Shown piece after piece: positions 1 through 7,841 of a stretch of DNA of 12,795 bases (positions are counted from its first letter, which is position 1; each line of letters starts with the position of its first letter). A program made the translations under genes and the position numbers. Source of the stretch: Larix sibirica (taxonomy: Eukaryota > Streptophyta > Pinopsida > Pinales > Pinaceae); NCBI GenBank assembly GCA_004151065.3, contig NWUY0300049691.1, positions 1 to 12,795 on the forward strand. The letters run 5' to 3'. The notes beneath the pieces are model-generated. The model saw nothing but the letters and a program-made list of their open reading frames with translations, had not been told where the DNA came from and did not search any database.

Positions 1-1523
1 ATGAACACAATCTCCTTGCAAGAAACTAATTGTTACAAATGCAAAATGTTAGTACCACTAGTATTCCAGGTATTCTTCTTGCTTTATGCCTTTCATTTCA
101 ATATGACCATTTTTCTTTGCTTATATTTATGTTTTATGACAAGTTTTTTATTCTATACACATAAACCTCAAACCAAAGCTTATGTACTTAATTTTGTTTG
201 ATTATATAAAAATCATGAATACACATGGGTTTTGTTTTAATATTTGTTTCACTACATAAGCAAGTTGTATTGTGCAATTTAAATAAAAAAGGCATATGAA
301 AAAAAATTCTAGGTGGACTTGTTGTACTTGAATCAGTATGTAGGTTTTCACTCCATTATTAGCTTGGCACCTACTTCGTTAGTTGAATTACCACATACTC
401 TAGGAAGTGAGCGGTTTGCAGTGGGTGTTGAGGTAAAGTGGGTGTTGAGGTAGCCTTTGACACAACATCAAAGATGTTATCATAACATACTATTTGTTGT
501 CATGTCATAAAATCCAAAATTCAATTTTTTTGTGATATTGTATGCATTCATTGTTTATTTAGTGGGAGCCATTATAGTATGTTTATCATGAATATCATGA
601 ATATCATGTGTATGTTTATTTGTTGCATTGGTTTGATATGATTTGCATGGTTGACATAGGAGATACTCTAAAAGCTTCATATTTGCACAGAATTGGCTAT
701 GCCACAAATTTTATGGTAGTTGTTTTAACATTTCACACAAATTCTTTACCAAAGAGAGAATACTCAATGTAGGTAGCTCTTAACTGCTTGATCCTCTTAC
801 CATCATGAAAACTCACCTTTAAAAAAAAGGAAAAATGGATTTTTGGGGTCTTGTCTTATAGTACTAATACAATTAATTATTAGCAGGACCACATGTATAT
901 CAACCAATCTTATGGAGCCTTGTGTTTCTTATGCAGGAACACCCAAATCCTTATAGATTCTTAGTTTTTTTAGTAGGTGACAAGATGCATGAGAATGAAT
1001 TTTTCTAAGCTTATGATGATATTATATCTCCATCACCGTGTTAGTAGTTACATGCAAGTAATCACTATTTTAATTGCATTTTTATTCCCAAAGCAAATAT
1101 ATGGAACTTTAACTTGCACTATGCTTTATCTTCTATGGAGACATAATTGTTCCAAATGTACAAAACTCCTATGAGAATCACTATGTCAAATTTAAGTGTC
1201 GATATAGGAATACGAGTAGCTATCAATATCGAATGTAATTGTTAACATAAATATCATATTCCACAATATTTTAAGTTGTCGTGTAGTCATCAATCTATGT
1301 CTATTTTGTAGGTGGTCCACAACCCGACTTTGGAATCATGGTCATACTTTCCAAGGCTTCAAAGTGGTTTCCCTATCATGGTAAAACCCATTTAGTGAAA
1401 TGTAGGATCATAAACAAACTATGTTATTAAAATTAATATCTAAACCCCAAGTAATTGGGGCACTTATTGTAGTTTTTAAAGGTCACTTTTGATAGTTATG
1501 ACTACATGGTCTATAGAGCCAAC
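1..1523. other. AT-rich intergenic DNA, no convincing gene
   Basis: This stretch has short open frames only, rich in Phe, Leu and Ile as expected from AT-rich noncoding DNA. None has a recognisable domain. A 17-bp unit (GTGGGTGTTGAGGTAAA) occurs in two adjacent copies at 421-452. A few short segments are flanked by AG and GT dinucleotides and look exon-like: 363-432 ending in AG|GTAAAG, 660-715, and 1312-1380 ending in ATG|GTAAAA. They are open in several frames at once, so they do not identify a gene. They could be remains of an old gene, exons of an unseen gene with large introns, or chance. Confidence 0.6.
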
Positions 1524-1661
1524 ATATCTTTATAATTTAGTCTTTTAAATGTCACTTAGTGGATGCTTATCTCATGTAAATGTTCAAAATTATATATCTT
1601 TATAATTTAGTCTTTTAAATGTCACTTAGTGGATACTTATCTCAAGTAAATGTTCAAAATT
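1524..1661. repeat. Tandem duplication, 70-bp unit, two copies
   Basis: A unit starting ATATCTTTATAATTTAG at 1524 is repeated from 1594, giving a period of 70 bp and nearly two full copies. By hand alignment the copies differ at only two positions (G/A in the GGATGCTT segment and T/A in the CTCATG segment), so the duplication is fairly recent or slow to diverge. It overlaps no open frame of note. Replication slippage or unequal exchange is the simplest origin. Confidence 0.9.
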
Positions 1662-1946
1662 GAGTAAACATGGAACTCAAAACAATTCATTGGAATCACA
1701 AAGTTTTCATATAATTAAATAGGTGGATGATAATTTTTTGAAATTGTGTATTTTCAAACCTAATTCGACCAAAGTTACATAGTGGAAATGCTCATGCTAA
1801 TAAAGTTAAATAAAACTACTTTACTAAATTTGATATTTTTAAAATATAAAATATCTTCTATCAAATAAAAGAAAATAAAGAGACGTATAACATCTTGTGA
1901 CCTTTTAAGCCTAGTAAAACCTCTTCTTAGTATTCACCCATCATTT

Positions 1947-2146
1947 ATGACAAGTATTGTACTGTGATATCTTTATGACCAATATTGTATTGTGATATCT
2001 TACATAAAAGTTTGAGCGCTGAAGCCAAAGTATACCGTGAGTAAAAATATAGATCAAACCATGACAAATATTGTGTTGTGATATCTTACATAAAAATTTG
2101 AGCGCTGAAGCCAAAGTATACTATGAGTAAAAGTATAGATAAAACC
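1947..2146. repeat. Tandem duplication, 86-bp unit, two full copies plus a 28-bp partial copy
   Basis: The unit begins ATGACAAATATTGT and contains TTTGAGCGCTGAAGCCAAAG. Full copies run 1975-2060 and 2061-2146. A truncated copy of only the first 28 bp precedes them at 1947-1974. The full copies differ at a handful of scattered bases. The array lies about 300 bp beyond the stop codon of the minus-strand receptor gene, probably outside its transcript. No coding potential is seen. Confidence 0.9.
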
Positions 2147-2228
2147 AAATTGGATTCAAATTTTCTATAAATTTAGAAATAATCAATAAAATTTGGAATA
2201 TATAAATATAATAAATAAAACATAATTA

Positions 2229-2255
2229 ATATTATTAATTATAAATTAATAATAT
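2229..2255. repeat. Perfect AT-only inverted repeat (12-bp arms, 3-bp loop)
   Basis: ATATTATTAATT (2229-2240) and AATTAATAATAT (2244-2255) are exact reverse complements separated by ATA. Such palindromes can arise by chance in AT-rich DNA, can be the core of a miniature inverted-repeat element, or can form a hairpin in the 3' flank of the neighbouring gene. I see no longer terminal repeats or target-site duplication to support a transposon. Confidence 0.8.
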
Positions 2256-2447
2256 ATGAAAAAAAGAAAATACAAAATGTAGCATTGAACACAGATTTTT
2301 TTGTCTAAATATAACATAGTTTTTTCTTACATAAAAAGTTATTTTTATTTTCTACCAAATAATACCATATTCTATAGTATTTTTCATTATTATTATTTTG
2401 ACTATGCTATGCTATGCCAATACAAAGGAATAGAGTGAACTTCATAG
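2256..2447 (-). other. Probable 3' UTR and downstream flank of the receptor gene
   Basis: This AT-rich stretch lies immediately after the stop codon of the minus-strand LRR gene. Read on the minus strand it is A-rich, with several AATAAA-like words, as expected of a plant 3' UTR. The cleavage site cannot be placed from sequence alone. Confidence 0.4.
2344..2349 (-). terminator. Candidate polyadenylation signal AATAAA (minus strand)
   Basis: The plus strand reads TTTATT, so the minus strand reads AATAAA about 100 bp after the receptor gene's stop codon. That is a plausible distance for a near-upstream element. Plant poly(A) signals are loosely defined and the flank is AT-rich, so a chance match is quite possible. 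Confidence 0.35.
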
Positions 2448-4544
2448 TTACTTAGGGAATCTGTATACACCATAGAATGGTTGTATTTTGGGAGGTACTA
2501 ACCATCGTTGTGCTTTATCCCAAGTAATCATTATAGCCATAACTGCTCCAAATCCAATCCCTAATCCCAAACCCAATGCAATCAATGAGACTTTGTTATT
2601 CACATGAATCAACCATCCCTCTTTGCTGATTGTATCATGTTTTTCTTTGTCTGTGCATGGATGTAATTGATTGCATGTGTTCTCGCATGATTGCAATTGA
2701 GTACCTTCTTTGCATGATCGGAATAAATCACAACATAGACACTTATTTCTTTGAAATGAAGCCTCATTGAAAGTGTTTAACTGTGTTCCTTCTGGGATAT
2801 GTCCGCACAATTTGTTTGATGAAACATTCAAAAATGCCAATTTAGATAAGGCAGCTAGTTCTGGAGGAATCTTTCCACTTAAATTATTTTTGGATAGATC
2901 CAATTGCTCCAAAGTAGATATCTCACTAAGAGATGCTGGTATTTTCCATCCCAATTGATTTCCGGATAAGTTGAGTAATCTTAAACTACTCAATCTTCCT
3001 ATGTTTGTAGGAATTTCACCAATAAAGTTGTTGTTGGACAAATCAAGTATTGTGTTTGTTTCCAACAAATATGTGAGAGAATACTCGTGTGCTTTTATGA
3101 CAACTATGAAATCCTCATATAATGTATTTCCACTGACTTGAGAAGAACCACGTACTTTGAATCCCTGGAGTCTCTCTAGATTAGATGGTATTCTTCCAAT
3201 GAATTTATTGTTGGAAAGATCCAACACTTGCAACTTGGTGAGAGATGTGACCCATTGTGGAATTCTACCATGGAGTTTATTATAACCAACACTTAAAACT
3301 CTTAAGCTGTCAAACAATGCAAGGTAATCAGGAAGCTCACCTGTCATTCCATTGTTCCGTACATCTAATAGTTGAAGCTTAGTACATTTGGCCAAAGATA
3401 CTGGCAGACTCCCTGAGAAGTTATTAGAATGTGCAGAGAAAACTTTCATAGAAACTGGAAATTTTATGTCCAAATGTCCCCAAAGTGAGTTGTCTGACAC
3501 CTTTAGTCTCTGTAAAGAAGAACAATTCTCTAGAGATGCAGGAATCTTTCCAATCAGCTTGTTGTTGGACAATATTAAGTGCTCTAGCGCCACACATTTA
3601 CCGATATCATCAGGAATTGGTCCTTCAAGGTTGTTTGCAGACAAATCCAAGCTCTGAAGCAAAACTAAAGCACTAATACTTTTCGGGATTGTGCCAGAAA
3701 CACTGGTATTAAATATGGCCAAATGAGTGAGGGCCTTTATCTTACCAACGCTATTTGGAATAGATCCGCTTAAATTGTTTGCAAACAGATACAAAATTTT
3801 CAGGGAATCAAGCTTCCCTAAGGCTTTTGGAATTGTCCCTGAAATATTATTGGTATCTAGATAAAGTTGTTCGAGCTTCTTCAAATTCACAATACCATTA
3901 GGTATTGTACCACTAAGCAAATTTGTACCAAGATTGAGGAAGGTCAACTCACTCAATTTAAAAATGGCTTGAGGTATCCCACCAGTGAACCTATTTACAC
4001 CCAGATTTAGGTAGGTCAACTGACTCAAATTGCCAATTGCTTCAGGTATGCTGCCATTCAAATTATTGGTATTCAGATGCAGTTGTTGAAGCATGGTCAA
4101 ATTGGCAATGCCCTCGGCTATGGTGCCTTCCAATCCGGCATCAAGAAGGATTATGGCAACCACTCTGTGATCTATACACACAATTGTAAAGGACCAGCAT
4201 ATGTACTTTGAATTCTCAGTCGTCCATTCGAACAGCGTACCATATGGATCGATAAATCCCTTTTTCAAGGACAAAAGCGCCTCCATGTCCCTTACATCGA
4301 GAGAATACTCCCCCAGCTTTTCATATGGATCCTTGGAGACTGAGAATTGAGTTGTTGAATCCACCAAATGACGGGCTCGAACAGAAAGAATTCCACTTCC
4401 ACCATCGTGATCGCCATGAATATTGGAAGAGTTACTAAAATGTCCGGCGTTGAGAGTATCCGCAACTATTGTAGTTTCCATGATGAGAAGAAAGCACAGA
4501 AGAATATGAATAACAGCAGCGTTATACATTTTTCTATCCGCCAT
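2448..4544 (-). CDS. Leucine-rich repeat receptor-like protein (LRR-RLP), membrane-anchored, no kinase
   Basis: This 698-residue protein begins with a signal peptide (hydrophobic core about 8-22, cleavage near 28). An unusual hydrophilic stretch (about 29-84) follows, then an LRR N-cap (85-123) ending in a Cys pair, CWSFTIVC. About 14 plant-type 24-residue LRRs (LxxLxLxxNxLxGxIP) run to about 462. An island (about 463-497, with VVIKAHEYSLTYLLETN) and four more LRRs follow, to about 592. Next come a Cys-rich C-cap (597-630), a charged juxtamembrane stretch, a membrane helix (652-673, GLGLGIGFG) and a 25-residue tail. The 14 + island + 4 layout with a short tail is typical of RLPs of the Cf type. 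Members of that family bind ligands outside the cell and signal through partner kinases such as SOBIR1 and BAK1; the glycine-rich helix suits such pairing, but the ligand is unknown. The frame is open to 4721, but the ATG at 4544 is preferred because a TATA box lies 47-54 bp upstream and the signal peptide follows directly; the ATG at 4529 is an alternative. The gene is uninterrupted and has no introns. Many Asn-X-Ser/Thr glycosylation sites are present. Confidence 0.88.
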   Translation of the reverse strand: MADRKMYNAAVIHILLCFLLIMETTIVADTLNAGHFSNSSNIHGDHDGGSGILSVRARHLVDSTTQFSVSKDPYEKLGEYSLDVRDMEALLSLKKGFIDPYGTLFEWTTENSKYICWSFTIVCIDHRVVAIILLDAGLEGTIAEGIANLTMLQQLHLNTNNLNGSIPEAIGNLSQLTYLNLGVNRFTGGIPQAIFKLSELTFLNLGTNLLSGTIPNGIVNLKKLEQLYLDTNNISGTIPKALGKLDSLKILYLFANNLSGSIPNSVGKIKALTHLAIFNTSVSGTIPKSISALVLLQSLDLSANNLEGPIPDDIGKCVALEHLILSNNKLIGKIPASLENCSSLQRLKVSDNSLWGHLDIKFPVSMKVFSAHSNNFSGSLPVSLAKCTKLQLLDVRNNGMTGELPDYLALFDSLRVLSVGYNKLHGRIPQWVTSLTKLQVLDLSNNKFIGRIPSNLERLQGFKVRGSSQVSGNTLYEDFIVVIKAHEYSLTYLLETNTILDLSNNNFIGEIPTNIGRLSSLRLLNLSGNQLGWKIPASLSEISTLEQLDLSKNNLSGKIPPELAALSKLAFLNVSSNKLCGHIPEGTQLNTFNEASFQRNKCLCCDLFRSCKEGTQLQSCENTCNQLHPCTDKEKHDTISKEGWLIHVNNKVSLIALGLGLGIGFGAVMAIMITWDKAQRWLVPPKIQPFYGVYRFPK

Positions 4545-4590
4545 TGTCCTTCCGTTCTTCGCTATGATGTGTAAACGCACAGAGCCTCTC

Positions 4591-4598
4591 ATATATAA
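4591..4598 (-). promoter_or_regulatory. TATA box of the LRR-RLP gene
   Basis: The minus strand reads CTTTATATATGAG here. Initiation 25-35 bp downstream would fall near 4560-4570, leaving a leader of roughly 15-25 nt before the ATG at 4544. No other minus-strand ATG lies in that interval. A CCAAT box (plus-strand ATTGG, 4696-4700) lies about 100 bp further upstream. This supports treating the open frame 4545-4721 as promoter and leader rather than protein. Confidence 0.55.
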
Positions 4599-4790
4599 AG
4601 CGAAGCACAGTAAGTTGAAAGGTGTAAACCCGAGAGATTGAAACAATGGGAAAAGGACCAACGGATACGATGAAGCTAATTGTATTTGGAATTTGATTGG
4701 CGATAATTTAGTCCAGTCCACAACACGTTTGAACTTTCAAGGTGGACCTGTTTTTGGAATTCAGTTGGTATAAATTTAGTTGAAATGTCC

Positions 4791-4940
4791 AAACGATTTA
4801 GACATTGAAAAGGACATAGTTGAACAAACAATTTAGTCATTGAAAAGGACAAACAATTTAGTCATTGAAAAGGACATAGTTGAACAAACAATTTAGTCAT
4901 TGAAAAGGACATAGTTAAAATGTCGAAACAATTTAGTCAT
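4791..4940. repeat. Promoter-proximal minisatellite with 60-bp higher-order unit
   Basis: The motif AAACAATTTAGTCATTGAAA recurs at 4791, 4826, 4851, 4886 and 4926, at spacings of 35, 25, 35 and 40 bp. The 35 + 25 pair forms a 60-bp higher-order unit (4791-4850 and 4851-4910) whose copies differ at about two bases. The array begins about 250 bp upstream of the receptor's start codon, so it is in the likely promoter region. A diverged extra unit is at 5267-5305. Confidence 0.88.
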
Positions 4941-4980
4941 TGAACTAATAGCAAAGTAAACATATGAACTAGAAGCAAGG

Positions 4981-5196
4981 GTAGCAGGTTAAGTTGTTCA
5001 TGCTGTCGTTGATTAAGTCGTTGAAGCAGAAGCTGGTTCAGTACCAGGTGTTCCAGATCGATACCCAGCACCATTAGTTTATGCCGTTGATCGAGCAGTT
5101 GACCGACTAGGTGACTATGTTAATTCAGTATAGTCTGTTGATGCACCAGTAGTTTTTGATGTCGAGAAAGCATTTGATCCTGCACAAGTTGATTGA
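4981..5196 (+). pseudogene. Short coding-like relic with in-frame stops, function unknown
   Basis: This stretch is visibly richer in G and C than its flanks. In one frame it reads as a Val-, Asp-, Ala- and Pro-rich peptide of about 72 codons, with stops at 4990 (TAA), 5014 (TAA) and 5131 (TAG) and a terminal TGA at 5194. Between stops it includes segments such as GSVPGVPDRYPAPLVYAVD and APVVFDVEKAFDPAQVD. There is no start codon or promoter, and the frame is short, so it is at best a broken gene fragment. The amphipathic Val/Asp pattern loosely recalls rubber-elongation-factor/SRPP-type stress proteins, but I could not confirm this and hold it weakly. It is bracketed by minisatellite units (4791-4940 and 5267-5305). 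Confidence 0.35.
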
Positions 5197-5266
5197 AATG
5201 TAGAAAGATGAATGCCCTTTTGAGTTGGACATAAAGATGAAGAAAGGTAAGGAAATTTAGTAATTT

Positions 5267-5305
5267 ATTTAGTCATGGATAAGAACGTAGTCGGAATGTC
5301 CAAAC
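5267..5305. repeat. Isolated diverged copy of the promoter minisatellite unit
   Basis: ATTTAGTCATGGATAAGAAC followed by GTAGTCGGAATGTCCAAAC aligns with 4891-4929 in the minisatellite, with several substitutions and the same order of motifs. It shows that the repeat once extended on both sides of the coding-like relic, or that the relic sits inside a larger repeated segment. Confidence 0.6.
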
Positions 5306-6314
5306 ATATCGTTACTTCAATATAAGGAAATTCAATAATTCTATTTACATTTTGGTTGATATTTATTGTGTTGGTTGTTTTAAGGATTATTATTGATTTA
5401 ATATAACTAGTGTATCTTGATTTGAAATCTAATTAATTAATGTGGAAAAGATTTGCATTTTTATAAATTTGATCCTTTTCAATATATATAGAGTTAAGAT
5501 GGATTTACTCTAGTGATAATTATATATTATATTGTTGTTATTTCCATTATGGAATAGAACTTTTAAATTCATAAAAGACATTGCATATTATATCTTTATA
5601 CACATTTAATGTGCCAATTATTTCTCTATTCCTTGTGCATATAAGACTTCTAAGTAATTTGGTACAACACAATATAATAATCCAAGTAATATTGAAAACC
5701 TTAACAATTCATGCCACCTTCACATATCCTTCTCATGAGTGCTCTCTTTGTTCGGTACTCTTGGTTTATGTAAACAATTTATACCAATGTCAACATAAGA
5801 ACATAACTTAGTGAGGTTGTACAATACATATATCATTTCAACGCATTGATTAATAATGCGTATTTTCATTTGCCAACAAATTGTCATATCCATTGTAGAA
5901 TCTGTAATCTGTGTGCTATGATGTACATTTATGTTGCATATATACTAATGTGGGTTTTTTCGTTTTCCAACTTGTCACCTCCACTTTAGTCAAACATGTA
6001 TTCCTTAAACCATATAAATAATATATTAAATGAATAAATCAAAACAAATTACAAATGTGTTGCATGCCAAAGCCAACTTTACTGAAAATTTATGTGCAAT
6101 AATGTTACATCAAGAGAATAAGGTTGTTAGGAATGTTATATTCTTTCCATGTACATCGATTAACAAAGTCGATAGCCGAATGGTATAAGTTGAATGGAGT
6201 TGGAGGTGATAGATGATGAAAGTTTGATTGGTTAACTGACTGGAATAGTTGTTTGGTCGAAGGAAAATCACTGATCGACATGAATTTGATGGAGCAATCG
6301 AAAGCTTAACATAT
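5306..6314. other. Intergenic DNA, nothing identified
   Basis: This stretch is AT-rich, with short frames that show no domain or codon pattern. A small hairpin-capable repeat (ACGCATT at 5841-5847 and AATGCGT at 5855-5861) is present. The last 180 bp (about 6130-6314), next to the retroelement, is richer in G on the plus strand, much like the element itself. It may belong to another decayed repeat into which the element inserted. No tRNA or other RNA gene is recognised. Confidence 0.5.
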
Positions 6315-7827
6315 TGATGCAGGAGCATCCTGCTCTTGTTCAAAGCTCTAGAGTTTGATCAGACCATGAGGTCTCGATATTTTCCCAAGAAGGCGTTTTC
6401 ATAGTTTATATTAGAGTTCTAGAAGATTCTAGCTAAATGCTTAGTGTTAGTCAATGGATAAGTGATGTAACTGAAATTACACTTAGGTGGCAGAATTCGA
6501 TGATGTCTCAATTAGTGAGTCATTTAAAGATAAGGTTGAGTTTCTATCTTGGGGGTTAGTTGAAATAATCTAGGAGTCTCTTAGTGTGTTGGAAACATTT
6601 TAGTTTTCCTTTATTGATGTAAGCCTACTGTCATTTCAAGAAGTTGGCCAAGAAAGATGTGAGTCAGGATAGGTAGATAGGTAGGAGGTAGAAGAATTTA
6701 TGAGTTACAAATATTATGTACATAATTTGTTTAATGAAGTCTTGAGCGAGCCTCCATTTTTCCATGTGTGAATCCCTCTCTGCAATAGTGGGTTGTTCAT
6801 ATTATGTGAGAAAATGTATCAATGAAACTCATGACTTATTTTGCGAATCATTGATGAGTAACTTGCTTCGAAAGTAAATGAATTTATGTGTAGAAGTTGT
6901 GTGATACTCTATTAGGGAAAGACGCGATCAAACTAATGACATCTGAAGATGTCATTGATGGAAGCATTAAACTGATAATCTGCTTTGAGAATAAGGGAAT
7001 TCTCTGTGAAGGAATTGAATGGAGCACTTTGTTTTGGAAACCATTGTCAACAATTGGAAATCTCAGCAAGGAAATCGTAACCTTGGCATGATTAAAACCT
7101 AAGTTAAGTTGTTGCTGGAAAATATGTTAAAAGAACTGATGCATGAAATTTGGAAGTCTTATTGGATTGAATTATGGATGTAGGGTTTGCATTGAATTGT
7201 AAAGGAGGTACAATCAAAATTGCTAAGTACTGGTGTTTGAAAACGCCATTGGAAAAGTGATTTCGATATTTTTTTATAAATTGAGTTTTGTTTCTACTGT
7301 GAACTCTCTATCGGATGAGACCTTGATGCAGGAGGTGGAAATCTTTGCAAAGGGGTTGCATTGAAATATCTCAATCACTATTTGAAAATAGTGTCCAATG
7401 GAAATTAGTTGTAGGTTGGTATGGTATGGATTATTATAGCTAACCAGTTAAAGGAAACTATGGCTTTGCATTGTAAGACGTTATTTGTATTGTCAAAATT
7501 GGGAAATCACATTGGAGCATAGGAATATGAGGCTATAGAGAAGGAATTATCTTTTTGTGATTTAAATAACTACATAAGCAATTAACCTTTGGAGATTGCG
7601 TGGAAAGGTAAAAAGGTTGTTTATTTGACACTTCGTTAATTTTGGGCATCATTTTGGCAAAGAATGCGCCAACTTGTGGATAAACTAATGATGGAATTAG
7701 TCCATAAACAATTGTGCCCCTGCATATTTTGAGAATAGATAATATATCTATGATGAACTAGACATATGGTTGATTAACCATTGTAGGTAATGAGATATTT
7801 GCAGGATTTTGGAGTGCACCTGCATTA
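6315..7827 (+). repeat. 5' LTR of the retrotransposon
   Basis: The repeat starts TGATGCAGGAGCATCC and ends CCTGCATTA. The terminal CA expected of an LTR has become TA, a C-to-T change. It aligns with 11174-12714 nearly end to end, with scattered substitutions and small indels; the 3' copy has an extra ~16 bp near 11270 made of a duplicated TTTTCATTG. It is longer than a typical copia LTR and within the range of plant gypsy or LARD elements. Confidence 0.92.
7275..7280 (+). promoter_or_regulatory. Candidate TATA box in the 5' LTR
   Basis: TATAAA lies in a T-rich context about 960 bp into the LTR and is kept in the 3' LTR at 12153-12158 with the same flank (TATAAATTGAGTTTTG). Conservation between the LTRs and the position before the presumed R region suit a retrotransposon promoter. 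AT-rich sequence makes chance matches common and no start site can be seen. Confidence 0.35.
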
Positions 7828-7829
7828 AT

Positions 7830-7841
7830 TGGTATCAGAGC
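7830..7841 (+). other. Primer binding site, initiator tRNA-Met
   Basis: TGGTATCAGAGC is complementary to the 3' end of plant initiator tRNA-Met and lies two bases after the 5' LTR. It is the site where minus-strand cDNA synthesis would begin. It appears intact over all 12 bases although the element around it has decayed. Confidence 0.92.

Noticed and set aside
1-201. A 66-codon frame at the window edge
   Set aside because: The product is hydrophobic and Phe/Leu/Tyr-rich, as AT-rich noncoding DNA gives. It has no homology I can recognise and no promoter.
2767-4574. Plus-strand open frames of 63-89 residues opposite the LRR gene
   Set aside because: They are antisense shadows of the repetitive LRR coding sequence, with no domain or start context of their own.
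4545-4721. N-terminal extension of the LRR protein to the upstream ATG at 4721
   Set aside because: The extra 59 residues would overlap the TATA box, precede the true signal peptide and show no conserved feature. They are more likely promoter and leader read in an open frame.
5841-5861. A 7-bp hairpin (ACGCATT/AATGCGT)
   Set aside because: It is too short and isolated to mean anything in AT-rich intergenic DNA.
6897-7091. A 64-codon open frame in the 5' LTR that also ends at the same TGA in the 3' LTR without indels
   Set aside because: Comparing the two LTRs over 6918-7091, differences fall about equally or more on codon positions one and two (roughly 6, 9 and 4 for positions one, two and three), and the 3' copy has a stop near its start. 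This gives no sign of selection on the protein.
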